From: Clostridiales bacterium UBA3680
Lineage (GTDB): Bacteria > Bacillota > Clostridia > Lachnospirales > CAG-274
DNA: 20,264 nt
NCBI GenBank assembly: GCA_002372875.1
Contig: DFJD01000005.1
Location: 2,026 to 22,289 of the forward strand
Direction: 5' to 3'
Every line of letters starts with the position of its first letter. Positions within the stretch are counted from its first letter, which is position 1. The position numbers and the translations under genes are program-made. Positions 7,018 through 14,427 of this stretch are shown in pieces. The notes under the pieces were generated by a model. That model did not search any database. It had not been told where the DNA came from and saw only the letters and a list, made by a program, of their open reading frames with translations.

Positions 7018-8385
7018 TTATTCATCAAAGCGTTCTTTGTGCACAACATGTCGTATAATTGCCGTGCAATCGTTGAAATCCGTCTTTCCGTCGCCGTTTA
7101 CATCGGGAAGTTCTTTTGTTTTTAAGACTTTATAAGAGCTGGACCAACGGTATGTTTCTATTTTTGAAGTATCTCCGGTAATTATATAATTCAGTGCTAT
7201 GGCAACATCTGTGGTATCCAAAGTCCAATCGGCGTTCATGTCTCCCCAATATGTGTAAAGGGCGGCTTCGCATGTATGCTTGTTATCTCGGTGAGTTGTT
7301 GCCATAAGCTTTTCACTTATATCAAAATAGCTGTCAATGGTTCTGCCTTTTGTGAAGGTTGTTCCGTCGTATGTGCTGTAGGTATCCCAAGTGGAGTCAA
7401 AAATCACCCATCTGTCGTTTTCTCTGTCATAGGCTTCATTCCATGCGTGGTTGGGATATGTTGTGCTTGTGACGGGATGACCGCTTGCTCCGGATATAAC
7501 GGCACATATTACACCCTCGCTTCTGAGAAGGGAAGCGCAAAGTTCGGAATAGCCTTGACAAACACAGTTTCTTGTTTCAAGAGCCTCGGTGTCTTTGTCG
7601 TGTCTGACGGAGCTGTCGGAAAGCGCGGGCTTACTGTAGTAAATGTTTTCCTTTACCCAATCGTGTACAGCCTTTATTTTCTCGTAATCCGTTGTCATAC
7701 CTTCGGTAAGTTCATCGGCAAGTGCCTTTATTTCAGCATTTCCATAGGAAATATTGCTGTCTTCCTGAGTAAGATAATATTCCTTAACACGGTAATCGCC
7801 GTATGTAAAAGCAAGGTTTGTATCAAGAACATCGGGGTCGGAGTAAAAGAAAAACTCACCGTTGTTCTTTTTAAGCTTTACAAGATTATACAAAGAATAT
7901 ACGTAAGAACTGTCGGTACGTGCAATAATGTTAAGAAAAGCACCGTCACAGCTGTCATCAAGTGTAAGAGTGAACTTTGCGCCTCCGTCGGTCAGCGTGA
8001 TCAGATCGCTTGTATAATAGGAGGATTGGGTAGAAGGCAGCGGACACACGGATCTGTAGTTGTAATTTGTGTTTTTATAGTTAAGATAAACGGTATTTCC
8101 CACAATATTCATGGTGCAGAAATTGTTTTTATCATAGCTTGTTATAAGGGTCTTACAGTATCCGTTTTCATCGGGAGCGTATATTCCCATATCCTCGTCT
8201 TTTCCGAAATAGTCAAGGTAATTGTCGGAAAAAAGCTCTATATTACCGTCCGAAGGGGAGCCGTTGTCAATGAAGGTCGGTAATTCGGGCTCTATATTTC
8301 TGCTGTTTAGCTCTCCTCCGTACACCACCGAAGAAAGCAAAAGAACACACACTGCGGCTATTGAATCGAAAAACGCTTTTTTCAT
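7018..8385 (-). CDS. Secreted transglutaminase-like protein with C-terminal dockerin
   Basis: Predicted exported cysteine-protease-fold protein. Numbering from the chosen start: a signal peptide spans ~1-23, a region of unknown fold ~30-215, and the transglutaminase core ~230-340. The core has catalytic C276 in CVCQGYSEL, H313 in NHAWNEAY and D330 in FDSTWD, all present. The C-terminus (~380-450) is a type I dockerin with two calcium-loop/helix repeats, GDMNADWTLDTTDVAIALNY and PDVNGDGKTDFNDCTAIIRH. Dockerins bind cohesin modules of scaffoldins, which suggests attachment to a cellulosome-like or cell-surface complex; no cohesin is in the window. Start ATG 8385 (MKKAFF) begins the signal peptide; upstream in-frame starts such as 8397 are poorer because AAAGG lies immediately before it. 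It lies 33 bases after the cyclophilin gene, likely the same operon. Substrate unknown. Confidence 0.88.
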   Translation of the reverse strand: MKKAFFDSIAAVCVLLLSSVVYGGELNSRNIEPELPTFIDNGSPSDGNIELFSDNYLDYFGKDEDMGIYAPDENGYCKTLITSYDKNNFCTMNIVGNTVYLNYKNTNYNYRSVCPLPSTQSSYYTSDLITLTDGGAKFTLTLDDSCDGAFLNIIARTDSSYVYSLYNLVKLKKNNGEFFFYSDPDVLDTNLAFTYGDYRVKEYYLTQEDSNISYGNAEIKALADELTEGMTTDYEKIKAVHDWVKENIYYSKPALSDSSVRHDKDTEALETRNCVCQGYSELCASLLRSEGVICAVISGASGHPVTSTTYPNHAWNEAYDRENDRWVIFDSTWDTYSTYDGTTFTKGRTIDSYFDISEKLMATTHRDNKHTCEAALYTYWGDMNADWTLDTTDVAIALNYIITGDTSKIETYRWSSSYKVLKTKELPDVNGDGKTDFNDCTAIIRHVVHKERFDE

Positions 8386-8418
8386 TGAAGTTCTCATCCT
8401 TTCTGGCTTAGGCAAGTA

Positions 8419-8937
8419 TTACAGTGTTTCGGGCTCGGGGTAGTCAACTCCGAAGGTCTCGACTGTCATGCTCTTTATTTTCTGCTCTTGAACGGGTCTG
8501 TCTCTGAAATCGGTCTGTACCGATGCAATTTTGTTCACAATGTCCATGCCCTCTGTCACTTTTCCGAAGGCTGCATATTCTCCGTCAAGATAGGGAGAAT
8601 GTTTATGCATTATGAAAAACTGAGAGCCTGCCGAATCGGGGTGATTGGCTCTTGCCATAGACAGAACGCCCTCGCTGTGGGTAAGGCCGTTTTTGAAACC
8701 GTTGTGGTTAAACTCACCTTTAATGGTATAGCCGGGGCCTCCCATGCCCGTTCCGTCGGGACAGCCGCCCTGTATCATAAATCCGCTTATTACTCTGTGG
8801 AATATAAGTCCGTCATAGAAATTGTGATTTATAAGGGAGATAAAGTTGTTTACGGTGTTAGGTGCGATTTCCGGGAAAAGCTCCGCCTTTATTACATCGC
8901 CGTTTGTCATTGTGATCGTTACTATAGGGTTTGCCAT
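8419..8937 (-). CDS. Cyclophilin-type peptidyl-prolyl cis-trans isomerase
   Basis: Catalyses isomerisation of Xaa-Pro peptide bonds to aid folding. The 172-residue protein is a single cyclophilin domain with FHRVISGFMIQGG (46-58, catalytic R48, F53, Q56), ARANHPDSAGSQFFIM (95-110) and YLDGEYAAFGKV (117-128). Tyrosine replaces the cyclosporin-binding tryptophan at 121, as is common in bacterial members. There is no signal peptide, so it is cytosolic. The start is fixed by AGGAGG eight bases before ATG 8937. A TATAAT-like -10 element lies at 8966-8971 in the short gap to the membrane protein gene, so it may have its own promoter. The transglutaminase gene follows closely; a link between the two activities is not evident. 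Confidence 0.93.
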   Translation of the reverse strand: MANPIVTITMTNGDVIKAELFPEIAPNTVNNFISLINHNFYDGLIFHRVISGFMIQGGCPDGTGMGGPGYTIKGEFNHNGFKNGLTHSEGVLSMARANHPDSAGSQFFIMHKHSPYLDGEYAAFGKVTEGMDIVNKIASVQTDFRDRPVQEQKIKSMTVETFGVDYPEPETL

Positions 8938-8965
8938 TTTGTTTTCCTCCTAATTATTTGTTTTT

Positions 8966-8971
8966 ATTATA
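8966..8971 (-). promoter_or_regulatory. Possible -10 element for the cyclophilin operon
   Basis: Minus-strand TATAAT about 29 bases before the cyclophilin start, in the 43-base gap. The matching -35 position reads GAAACA, a poor match, so this is a weak or uncertain promoter. Confidence 0.35.
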
Positions 8972-8980
8972 AGGGTTTTC

Positions 8981-9952
8981 TTAATAAGTGTTTCCTTTAG
9001 TCAGTCTTTCGTTTATTGTTTTCTTTAAGGTATTTATAATATAAGCCCAAAATTTTATTTCGGCATCAATATATGTGTCACCTTGCTTTTCCTCTTCAAG
9101 GTACATATCCGCACGGTTTGCAAGTTCAAGAGCCTCTTTTAAATTACCCTCTATGAAGAGCTTGTATGACGAGATCGGTGCAAGCGAGTTTACATCATCA
9201 TCCTCATAAAGTTTTTGTCTGACTTGGTTGAATAAAGGTATTGCCTTTTGCGGTATCGGCTCACAAAAACTGTAATGAAACAGAAGCAGGCTGTAGATTG
9301 AAAAATAATCGTCGTTTACAACTGCGGGCAAATTATGCTCCGCCACGGCAATTATCTCTTTCATCGCATTAATATCGCCGAGCATAAAAAATTTGCGGTG
9401 TGCCATCACCAAAAAAAACTGTCTTGCCTGTAGATCGACATCCTTTTCGGGCCCGATACATGAGCGTATATCCTCGGCGGAAATGGGCAGCGACTCGTAG
9501 CCCACACCCGAAGAAAGCATCTCTTTGTATTTCATGCCCTTGCTTATTTTCTTTCCGAAAAACACAACATAAACAAGAGCAAATATTTGTGATAATGCCA
9601 TTACCAACACACCGATGCCAAAGGCACACCAAAAGTTTTGATAGACATCGGGGGAATTTTTAAAAGTGGGTATTGCCACAACAAGAGCGAGAACACATGT
9701 CAAAATTGTCGCCACAGTCATATAATTGACATCGTCTTTTCGGGTCATGTTTTTTTTACTCATTGCAATAGCGGGAAAAAGCTTAAATTTCTGCTTAAAT
9801 CTTCTCAATCTCTTTCCTCGTCTTTGATAGTCCGAAGTAAACACCTTAAACCTAAACACCTTTAAGCCCATGCAACTTCCCACCAAAAACTGTAAAAAAG
9901 CGGATATCCAAAACAGAACATTGATCCCGAAGAAACATCCGATAAAAAACAT
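8981..9952 (-). CDS. Membrane protein of unknown function with helical cytosolic tail
   Basis: I do not recognise the family. Of 323 residues, ~2-28 form an N-terminal hydrophobic segment and ~29-75 a strongly basic loop (QRRGKRLRRFKQKFK). Two more membrane segments follow at ~78-97 and ~106-132, then a long soluble helical region (~140-323) with TPR-like spacing such as LKEALELANRADMYLEEEK. A membrane-anchored helical-repeat scaffold is the most that can be said. TTG 9964 would add four residues, but GGAGG (9958-9962) lies five bases before ATG 9952, which fixes the start. Upstream is a 131-base gap containing a repeat fragment; downstream, 43 bases separate it from the cyclophilin gene. Confidence 0.8.
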   Translation of the reverse strand: MFFIGCFFGINVLFWISAFLQFLVGSCMGLKVFRFKVFTSDYQRRGKRLRRFKQKFKLFPAIAMSKKNMTRKDDVNYMTVATILTCVLALVVAIPTFKNSPDVYQNFWCAFGIGVLVMALSQIFALVYVVFFGKKISKGMKYKEMLSSGVGYESLPISAEDIRSCIGPEKDVDLQARQFFLVMAHRKFFMLGDINAMKEIIAVAEHNLPAVVNDDYFSIYSLLLFHYSFCEPIPQKAIPLFNQVRQKLYEDDDVNSLAPISSYKLFIEGNLKEALELANRADMYLEEEKQGDTYIDAEIKFWAYIINTLKKTINERLTKGNTY

Positions 9953-10023
9953 TATTACCTCCAAGTATTCTCATATTTTTTGTTTTGCTTGAATTGATAG
10001 AATGCAACGAAGAAAGCAACACC

Positions 10024-10085
10024 TAAGGAACCACTGATTAATTAATTATTCGCATATTTGGATAATATTACCTCAAATCTGCTTT
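10024..10085 (+). repeat. Short repeat fragment related to the ends of the 6475-7014 region
   Basis: Holds TAAGGAACCACT (10024-10035, reverse complement of 7003-7014) and CTCAAATCTGCTTT (10072-10085, identical to 6475-6488), with an AT-rich middle including ATTAATTAATTA. It overlaps the stop codon of the alarmone synthetase gene (10084-10086), so insertion may have set that gene's end. Confidence 0.5.
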
Positions 10086-10902
10086 AGTCGTTGTTTTGTG
10101 AATACATTTCCACAAGCGATTCAAGATTGTTGTTAAATTCCACAAGCTTTTGAAGTCTGCCCTCTCTGTACAAGGTTATAAATTCGTTGTTATATTCTCC
10201 CACTTTGTCAAAGTCGGGCACATCGCAAAGCTTGTGTATGTTTGCAATTATTTTTTCGGTAATGCTTTCGTTTGTTTGAATGGTTTTCATCGCCTCAAAC
10301 ATTTCGTTTCTTATAAGGTCCATTTCCCTGTCAAGCTGAAAAGCCGCCTCGGCACTTCTTTGGAGTCTTGCCTTAAGGTCATCGGGAATTTTTCCGTCAT
10401 ATTTGTAGCGAAGAGAATGTTCTATCGTTGCCCAAAAATTCATGGACATTGTTCTTATTTGAAGCTCGCAAATAACGTCTTTTATGCTTCCCTCACTGAA
10501 TATGGGATATTTTACCGTAATGTGATAGGAGCGGTAACCGCTGGGCTTTACATTGGTGATATAATCCTCTTCTTCGACTATTTTCATATCGTAGTCGCTT
10601 CTTGCCTTTATAAGGGCAACGACCTGCTCTATATCGCTTACAAAGCGGCAGATTATTCTTACGCCCGCAATGTCCTCAAGTTTATTCAGAGCCTGGTCTA
10701 CGGGTATCGAGCGGCGGTTTGCCTTTTCGATTATGCTTGACACCCTTTTTACCCTTCCTAAGACCTGTTGTATGGGGCTTGGCTTGTTCAGTCGCTCAAA
10801 ATCTCTTTTGATACCCTCAAATTTTACCACAAGCTCATCAACAGCCTGTGCGTAGGGCAAAAGCTCCCTTTGCCAGTCCATTTCTATATTTTTATTAACC
10901 AT
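10084..10902 (-). CDS. Small alarmone synthetase, GTP pyrophosphokinase (RelQ/YjbM-like)
   Basis: Transfers pyrophosphate from ATP to GDP/GTP to make the stress signal (p)ppGpp. It is a stand-alone synthetase: there is no HD hydrolase, TGS or ACT domain in its 272 residues. The RelA/SpoT synthetase core shows RVKRVSSIIEK (50-60), the metal-binding DIAGVRI (77-83), GYRSYHI (122-128), ELQIRT (146-151) and FWATIEHSL (156-164). The helical N and C tails fit tetrameric RelQ-type enzymes. The start has GGAAGGGG six bases before ATG 10902. It is the last gene of the proB-peptidase operon, 12 bases after the peptidase stop, so it is likely made from the proB promoter. Its final codon region abuts a dispersed repeat. 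Confidence 0.92.
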   Translation of the reverse strand: MVNKNIEMDWQRELLPYAQAVDELVVKFEGIKRDFERLNKPSPIQQVLGRVKRVSSIIEKANRRSIPVDQALNKLEDIAGVRIICRFVSDIEQVVALIKARSDYDMKIVEEEDYITNVKPSGYRSYHITVKYPIFSEGSIKDVICELQIRTMSMNFWATIEHSLRYKYDGKIPDDLKARLQRSAEAAFQLDREMDLIRNEMFEAMKTIQTNESITEKIIANIHKLCDVPDFDKVGEYNNEFITLYREGRLQKLVEFNNNLESLVEMYSQNND

Positions 10903-10914
10903 TTTTTCCCCTTC

Positions 10915-13464
10915 CTATTTCCAGATGTTTACCCTATCCTCTTTTTTTAAGTACATTCCGTCATTTTTTCCAACCGAGTAGACCTCATAAAACTTGTCGA
11001 AACATTGAAGGCATTTGTTTACTCTTGCTCTGCCGTTGGCGTGTTCATCCATAATTGAAAGAGAATAGTTTATCATTCTGTTGTTGGTTTCGGCGAATGT
11101 AAAAGCAATTTGTTCAAAAAATTGTTTGTAATCGGGGTTTTCCAAAGTGTCGGAAAGCAATGTGAGCATGCAGTCCGCAGCACCTATATCGGCATAGCAC
11201 TCCGTGCCCGTGATCGAAGAATCGGTATAAACACTGTTTACGATCTGCGCACCGTCAAAAAGTGCTTCAATATCTTCATATTTTTCCAAGAAAGCATCCA
11301 TTTCCTCTTTTTTCCATTGTTCAATGGGCTTTCCCGCACTGTCGGTGAATATATTGTCGGCATCTATGCAATGCATTATTTCATGGGCGATTATAAAGCC
11401 CACGGAACCGAGTTTTTGCTCGTAGGTAAAGTCCGATGAATATATGGGTTCGGAAAGTATTCCCGCCGGAATGTTTATGGTGTTAAGGTAGGGGTAGTAA
11501 AAAGCGCTTGTGTCGTAAACACCTACCAAAAGCTGAGCATCGGTGGGCTTGCCTTGTAAGGATGCATTATACGCCCTTGATGCGGACAGTATGGAAGAAA
11601 TGTTTTCGTAATACGAATACTCCTCGGTGTTTGCGATGACGGAAGAATCAAGCACTTTTGTAAGGTCGTCCGAATAGCCTACCACGATTTTCATGCTGTC
11701 TATTTTCTTTGTTACGGCTTTTTTGACATCTTCGCTTAATTCCGTGCTTTGAGACAGCTTATTTTTGATTATGTCTTTTGTTTTGTCAACAAGTTCTATC
11801 ACTTCTTTTCTTTCCTCTGCGGTAAAGAACTTATCGCAATAGAGAGCACCTACATAGCCGTCAACATACATAAGTGTGGTTTTTAGCGCAAAATCCGCTG
11901 CCGTTTCGTCCTTTTGGGGAACATAGGAGCTTGCATCGGTATAATCGGAATATTTTTGGTAAAGCTTTGTAAAATCCTCCGAAAGGAAGCCTCCGGAATA
12001 ATACAGTTCTCCGAATTCGGCATAGGTTTTAATTTCTTCGGTGTGGTTTCCGTCAAACAGGCTTCCCAAGGCTTTAAACATTTCGAACTCGTTTATTACC
12101 ACCTCGTTGTCGGGTTTGTAGCCAAGTTTTTGTATAACGGAGGAAAGGTCGAAAGAGTTCATATATTTTTGAAGGTAGCCAAGCTTTATTTTTTCTTCGG
12201 TCGTATATGCCCCCTTCATTGCACGGGCAAGCTTTTTCTCAACGGATATCACGGTTGCGGCCTTGTTTTCGGCACTTGTCTCGTCATAGCCCGAAAGCAT
12301 AAACAGTTCTTTTATAAAGCTTTTGTAGCCTTCGAGATATTCGCCGCCCTCTTCGTAAACAAATGCATACTGATTTGGAGAAACGGGCGAAATATATAGC
12401 ATGGTTTTGTCGGTGTCCTCCGGGTCTGCCACCACGGTAGCGTTCAAAAACGGCGAGCCTTCTTTTGCCGTATACTTTAATGTAAAGTCAAAAACCTCCT
12501 GTGTGTTTTTGGCAGCTTTTAAACCGTCAAGGTAGTATCTTATAGGTTCGCAGCCTTTGTTGTTTCTTACCGTTTTGTTTAATATGCTGTCGTAAAAATC
12601 TCTTATGACTTTTTCCTTTTCTGTCAGGGAAGAATAGTCTTTTTTTATAATTTCCTCCACAAGTTTTTTTGCGGCGGCCTTGGCATCTACGGTGGCTTTT
12701 GTCATTGTGCCGTCTTCGTAGTCTGTCATTTCCTCGGTTACCTTTCCCTCTTCAAAAGAATCCGAAGGAAGTGTGGAGGCATCAAAAAATGCCTTGTTTA
12801 CTGTGTCGTAAAAGTTATCCGCTTTGCTTTTGCCAAAAAGGGCATATATATTTTCAAATATGTCGTTTATGTTCTTTTCGGAGGGGTAGGCACGATGTTT
12901 GTAATCGGTAACCAACACCCCCGCATTTTTAAGCGCCTTGCCGTATTCATCCGTCGGCAAATACATAAATTCCTCGTCGCTCGGAGAATTTCTGAGCATA
13001 TTTCCCTTTGGCTCGGGCAGCGGAGAAAATGCCGTTGAGATATATTTGGCTGCCTCATCCCAGCCTATGGGCGTAAGTTCACCGTTGTCAACGTACTTTG
13101 AAGGGTCAAAGTTCGGATTATACTCTCCCGCATTTTCGTTTATAAGAGCAAAAAGTTCTCTTTTTGTAACATAGTCTTTCGGCTCGTATACTATATGCCC
13201 TTCGGCTACGGGAGATTTTGCGTAAACAGGTTCTTCGCTGAAATAGTCTTGTGTTTTGGGAAGGCTGTTCAGAGCTTTTTCGTATTCCTCCACAGCCTTC
13301 AAATATTCCCTTGCCTTGCTGTCGGTCATTCTTGTAATTGTTCCCGAAACGGTATTTGCGTCAAGGTAGGGTTTTCGTTCGTCTCTTTCAAAGGCAAATG
13401 CGTTGTTTGCGAGCATTATTGCCGATAAAAGAGCTGAAAAAAATGAAAAATGTATTTTTTTCAT
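10915..13464 (-). CDS. Secreted M13-family (neprilysin-like) zinc metallopeptidase
   Basis: Predicted exported endopeptidase of 849 residues. A signal peptide spans ~1-24 (ending NAFA). The N-terminal ~90-200 is unassigned and only faintly S-layer-domain-like; the helical M13 N-domain covers ~260-630. The catalytic region has NIPAGIL (664-670), zinc motif HEIMH (694-698), third ligand E755 with D759 in ECYAD, and the tail HANGRARVN (808-816) through DGMYLKKEDRVNIWK, which matches the M13 C-terminus. The substrate-binding Asn of the usual NAxY motif appears as Ser653 (SAFY), and the family's HxPxxxR is altered but keeps His808 and nearby Arg. ATG 13464 overlaps the proB stop by one base (TAATG) and has GAGG upstream, so it is coupled to proB. 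It may be anchored or free; its target is unknown. Confidence 0.85.
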   Translation of the reverse strand: MKKIHFSFFSALLSAIMLANNAFAFERDERKPYLDANTVSGTITRMTDSKAREYLKAVEEYEKALNSLPKTQDYFSEEPVYAKSPVAEGHIVYEPKDYVTKRELFALINENAGEYNPNFDPSKYVDNGELTPIGWDEAAKYISTAFSPLPEPKGNMLRNSPSDEEFMYLPTDEYGKALKNAGVLVTDYKHRAYPSEKNINDIFENIYALFGKSKADNFYDTVNKAFFDASTLPSDSFEEGKVTEEMTDYEDGTMTKATVDAKAAAKKLVEEIIKKDYSSLTEKEKVIRDFYDSILNKTVRNNKGCEPIRYYLDGLKAAKNTQEVFDFTLKYTAKEGSPFLNATVVADPEDTDKTMLYISPVSPNQYAFVYEEGGEYLEGYKSFIKELFMLSGYDETSAENKAATVISVEKKLARAMKGAYTTEEKIKLGYLQKYMNSFDLSSVIQKLGYKPDNEVVINEFEMFKALGSLFDGNHTEEIKTYAEFGELYYSGGFLSEDFTKLYQKYSDYTDASSYVPQKDETAADFALKTTLMYVDGYVGALYCDKFFTAEERKEVIELVDKTKDIIKNKLSQSTELSEDVKKAVTKKIDSMKIVVGYSDDLTKVLDSSVIANTEEYSYYENISSILSASRAYNASLQGKPTDAQLLVGVYDTSAFYYPYLNTINIPAGILSEPIYSSDFTYEQKLGSVGFIIAHEIMHCIDADNIFTDSAGKPIEQWKKEEMDAFLEKYEDIEALFDGAQIVNSVYTDSSITGTECYADIGAADCMLTLLSDTLENPDYKQFFEQIAFTFAETNNRMINYSLSIMDEHANGRARVNKCLQCFDKFYEVYSVGKNDGMYLKKEDRVNIWK

Positions 13465-14261
13465 TACATATTCCTCTTTGCTTTGAATAATGTACCTATG
13501 TTTTCACCTTCAAGAAGAGAATATAATATATCCGGTTCTTCTCCGGAAGCGATTATCATATTTATACCCCTGCTTGTAAGAAGGTCGGCGGCTTTTATTT
13601 TTGTGAGCATGCCGCCTGTGCCCAGTTTTGAGCCCGAGCCGCCGGCAACGGAATAGACATCCTCGTTTATATCTTCCACAAGGCTTATAAGCTTTGTGTC
13701 GGCCGATTTGGGGTCTCCGTTGTAAAATCCGTCGATATCGGACAAAATTATCAATAAATCGGCTTTTGCAACCACCGAAACGTAGGCGGAAAGTGTGTCG
13801 TTATCCGAAAAGTCCCCCAACTCGTCGATGGAAACCGAGTCGTTTTCGTTTACAATGGGCACAACATCAAGCTCGAGCAGCTTGTTTATGGCGTTTCCGG
13901 AGTTGGTCTTACGCACATCGTTCAAAAAAACCGCTTTTGTAAGGAGCATCTGTGCCACTTTTTGGTTGTATTCTTCAAAGAGCTTTTCGTAAAGCTGCAT
14001 AAGAAGTGCTTGCCCTACAGCCGAGCAAGCCTGTTTTCCTATAACATCTCTGGGTCTTTCTATACCGAGCTTGTCGCTTCCCACAGCTATTGCGCCTGAG
14101 GATACGAGTATCACATCCTTGCCGCTGTTATGTATATCGGAAATAACTCTTGCAAGTCGGTCCATTTTTTTTATATTCATCTTGCCGTTGGGATAGGTAA
14201 GAGAGGTGGTTCCCACCTTTATGACTATCCTTTTGCAATTTTTTATGGTGTCTCTGTTCAC
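13464..14261 (-). CDS. proB: Glutamate 5-kinase
   Basis: First enzyme of proline synthesis: phosphorylates glutamate with ATP. The 265-residue amino-acid kinase domain shows VIKVGTTSL (13-21, phosphate-binding K15), VSSGAIAVG (53-61), the substrate loop NENDSVS (139-145), SDIDGFYNGDP (174-184) and GTGGMLTKIKAA (214-225). There is no C-terminal PUA domain, so it is the short form common in Firmicutes. The start is GTG 14261 with AAGGAAGG seven bases upstream. Its usual partner proA (glutamyl phosphate reductase) is not next to it; instead a secreted peptidase and an alarmone synthetase follow in the same operon. The promoter is probably the TATAAT at 14283-14288. Confidence 0.94.
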   Translation of the reverse strand: MNRDTIKNCKRIVIKVGTTSLTYPNGKMNIKKMDRLARVISDIHNSGKDVILVSSGAIAVGSDKLGIERPRDVIGKQACSAVGQALLMQLYEKLFEEYNQKVAQMLLTKAVFLNDVRKTNSGNAINKLLELDVVPIVNENDSVSIDELGDFSDNDTLSAYVSVVAKADLLIILSDIDGFYNGDPKSADTKLISLVEDINEDVYSVAGGSGSKLGTGGMLTKIKAADLLTSRGINMIIASGEEPDILYSLLEGENIGTLFKAKRNM

Positions 14262-14282
14262 AATGTTGCCTTCCTTGTTTCC

Positions 14283-14288
14283 ATTATA
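14283..14288 (-). promoter_or_regulatory. -10 element for the proB operon
   Basis: Perfect minus-strand TATAAT 21 bases before the proB GTG in a very AT-rich region. No good -35 hexamer is seen at 17-18 bases, so the assignment rests on the -10 alone. Confidence 0.5.
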
Positions 14289-14342
14289 TTAATATCATAT
14301 CGTTATATTATCACAAATTTACAAGCTTTACAATAAAATTAC

Positions 14343-14371
14343 TTGACATAATAAAAAAAAATAACTACACT
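14343..14371 (+). promoter_or_regulatory. Promoter of the SulP transporter gene
   Basis: TTGACA (14343-14348), a 17-base spacer and TACACT (14366-14371), a sigma-A type promoter. The expected transcript would start near 14378, leaving a 5' leader of about 50 bases before the TTG start codon at 14428. Confidence 0.75.
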
Positions 14372-14427
14372 ATGTGGTGCGCCGTTTTTTGTCAGAGGCG
14401 TAAAAAAACAATTTCGGGAGGCTCAAA

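Noticed and set aside
7276..8283. 335-residue plus-strand ORF
   Set aside because: It lies wholly antisense to the transglutaminase-dockerin gene, whose triad and calcium loops are intact; the antisense product has no recognisable domain and is Cys/Val-rich in the way shadow frames are.
13464..14261. proBA operon
   Set aside because: The gene after proB encodes a signal-peptide-bearing M13 peptidase, not glutamyl phosphate reductase; no proA motif is found in the window.
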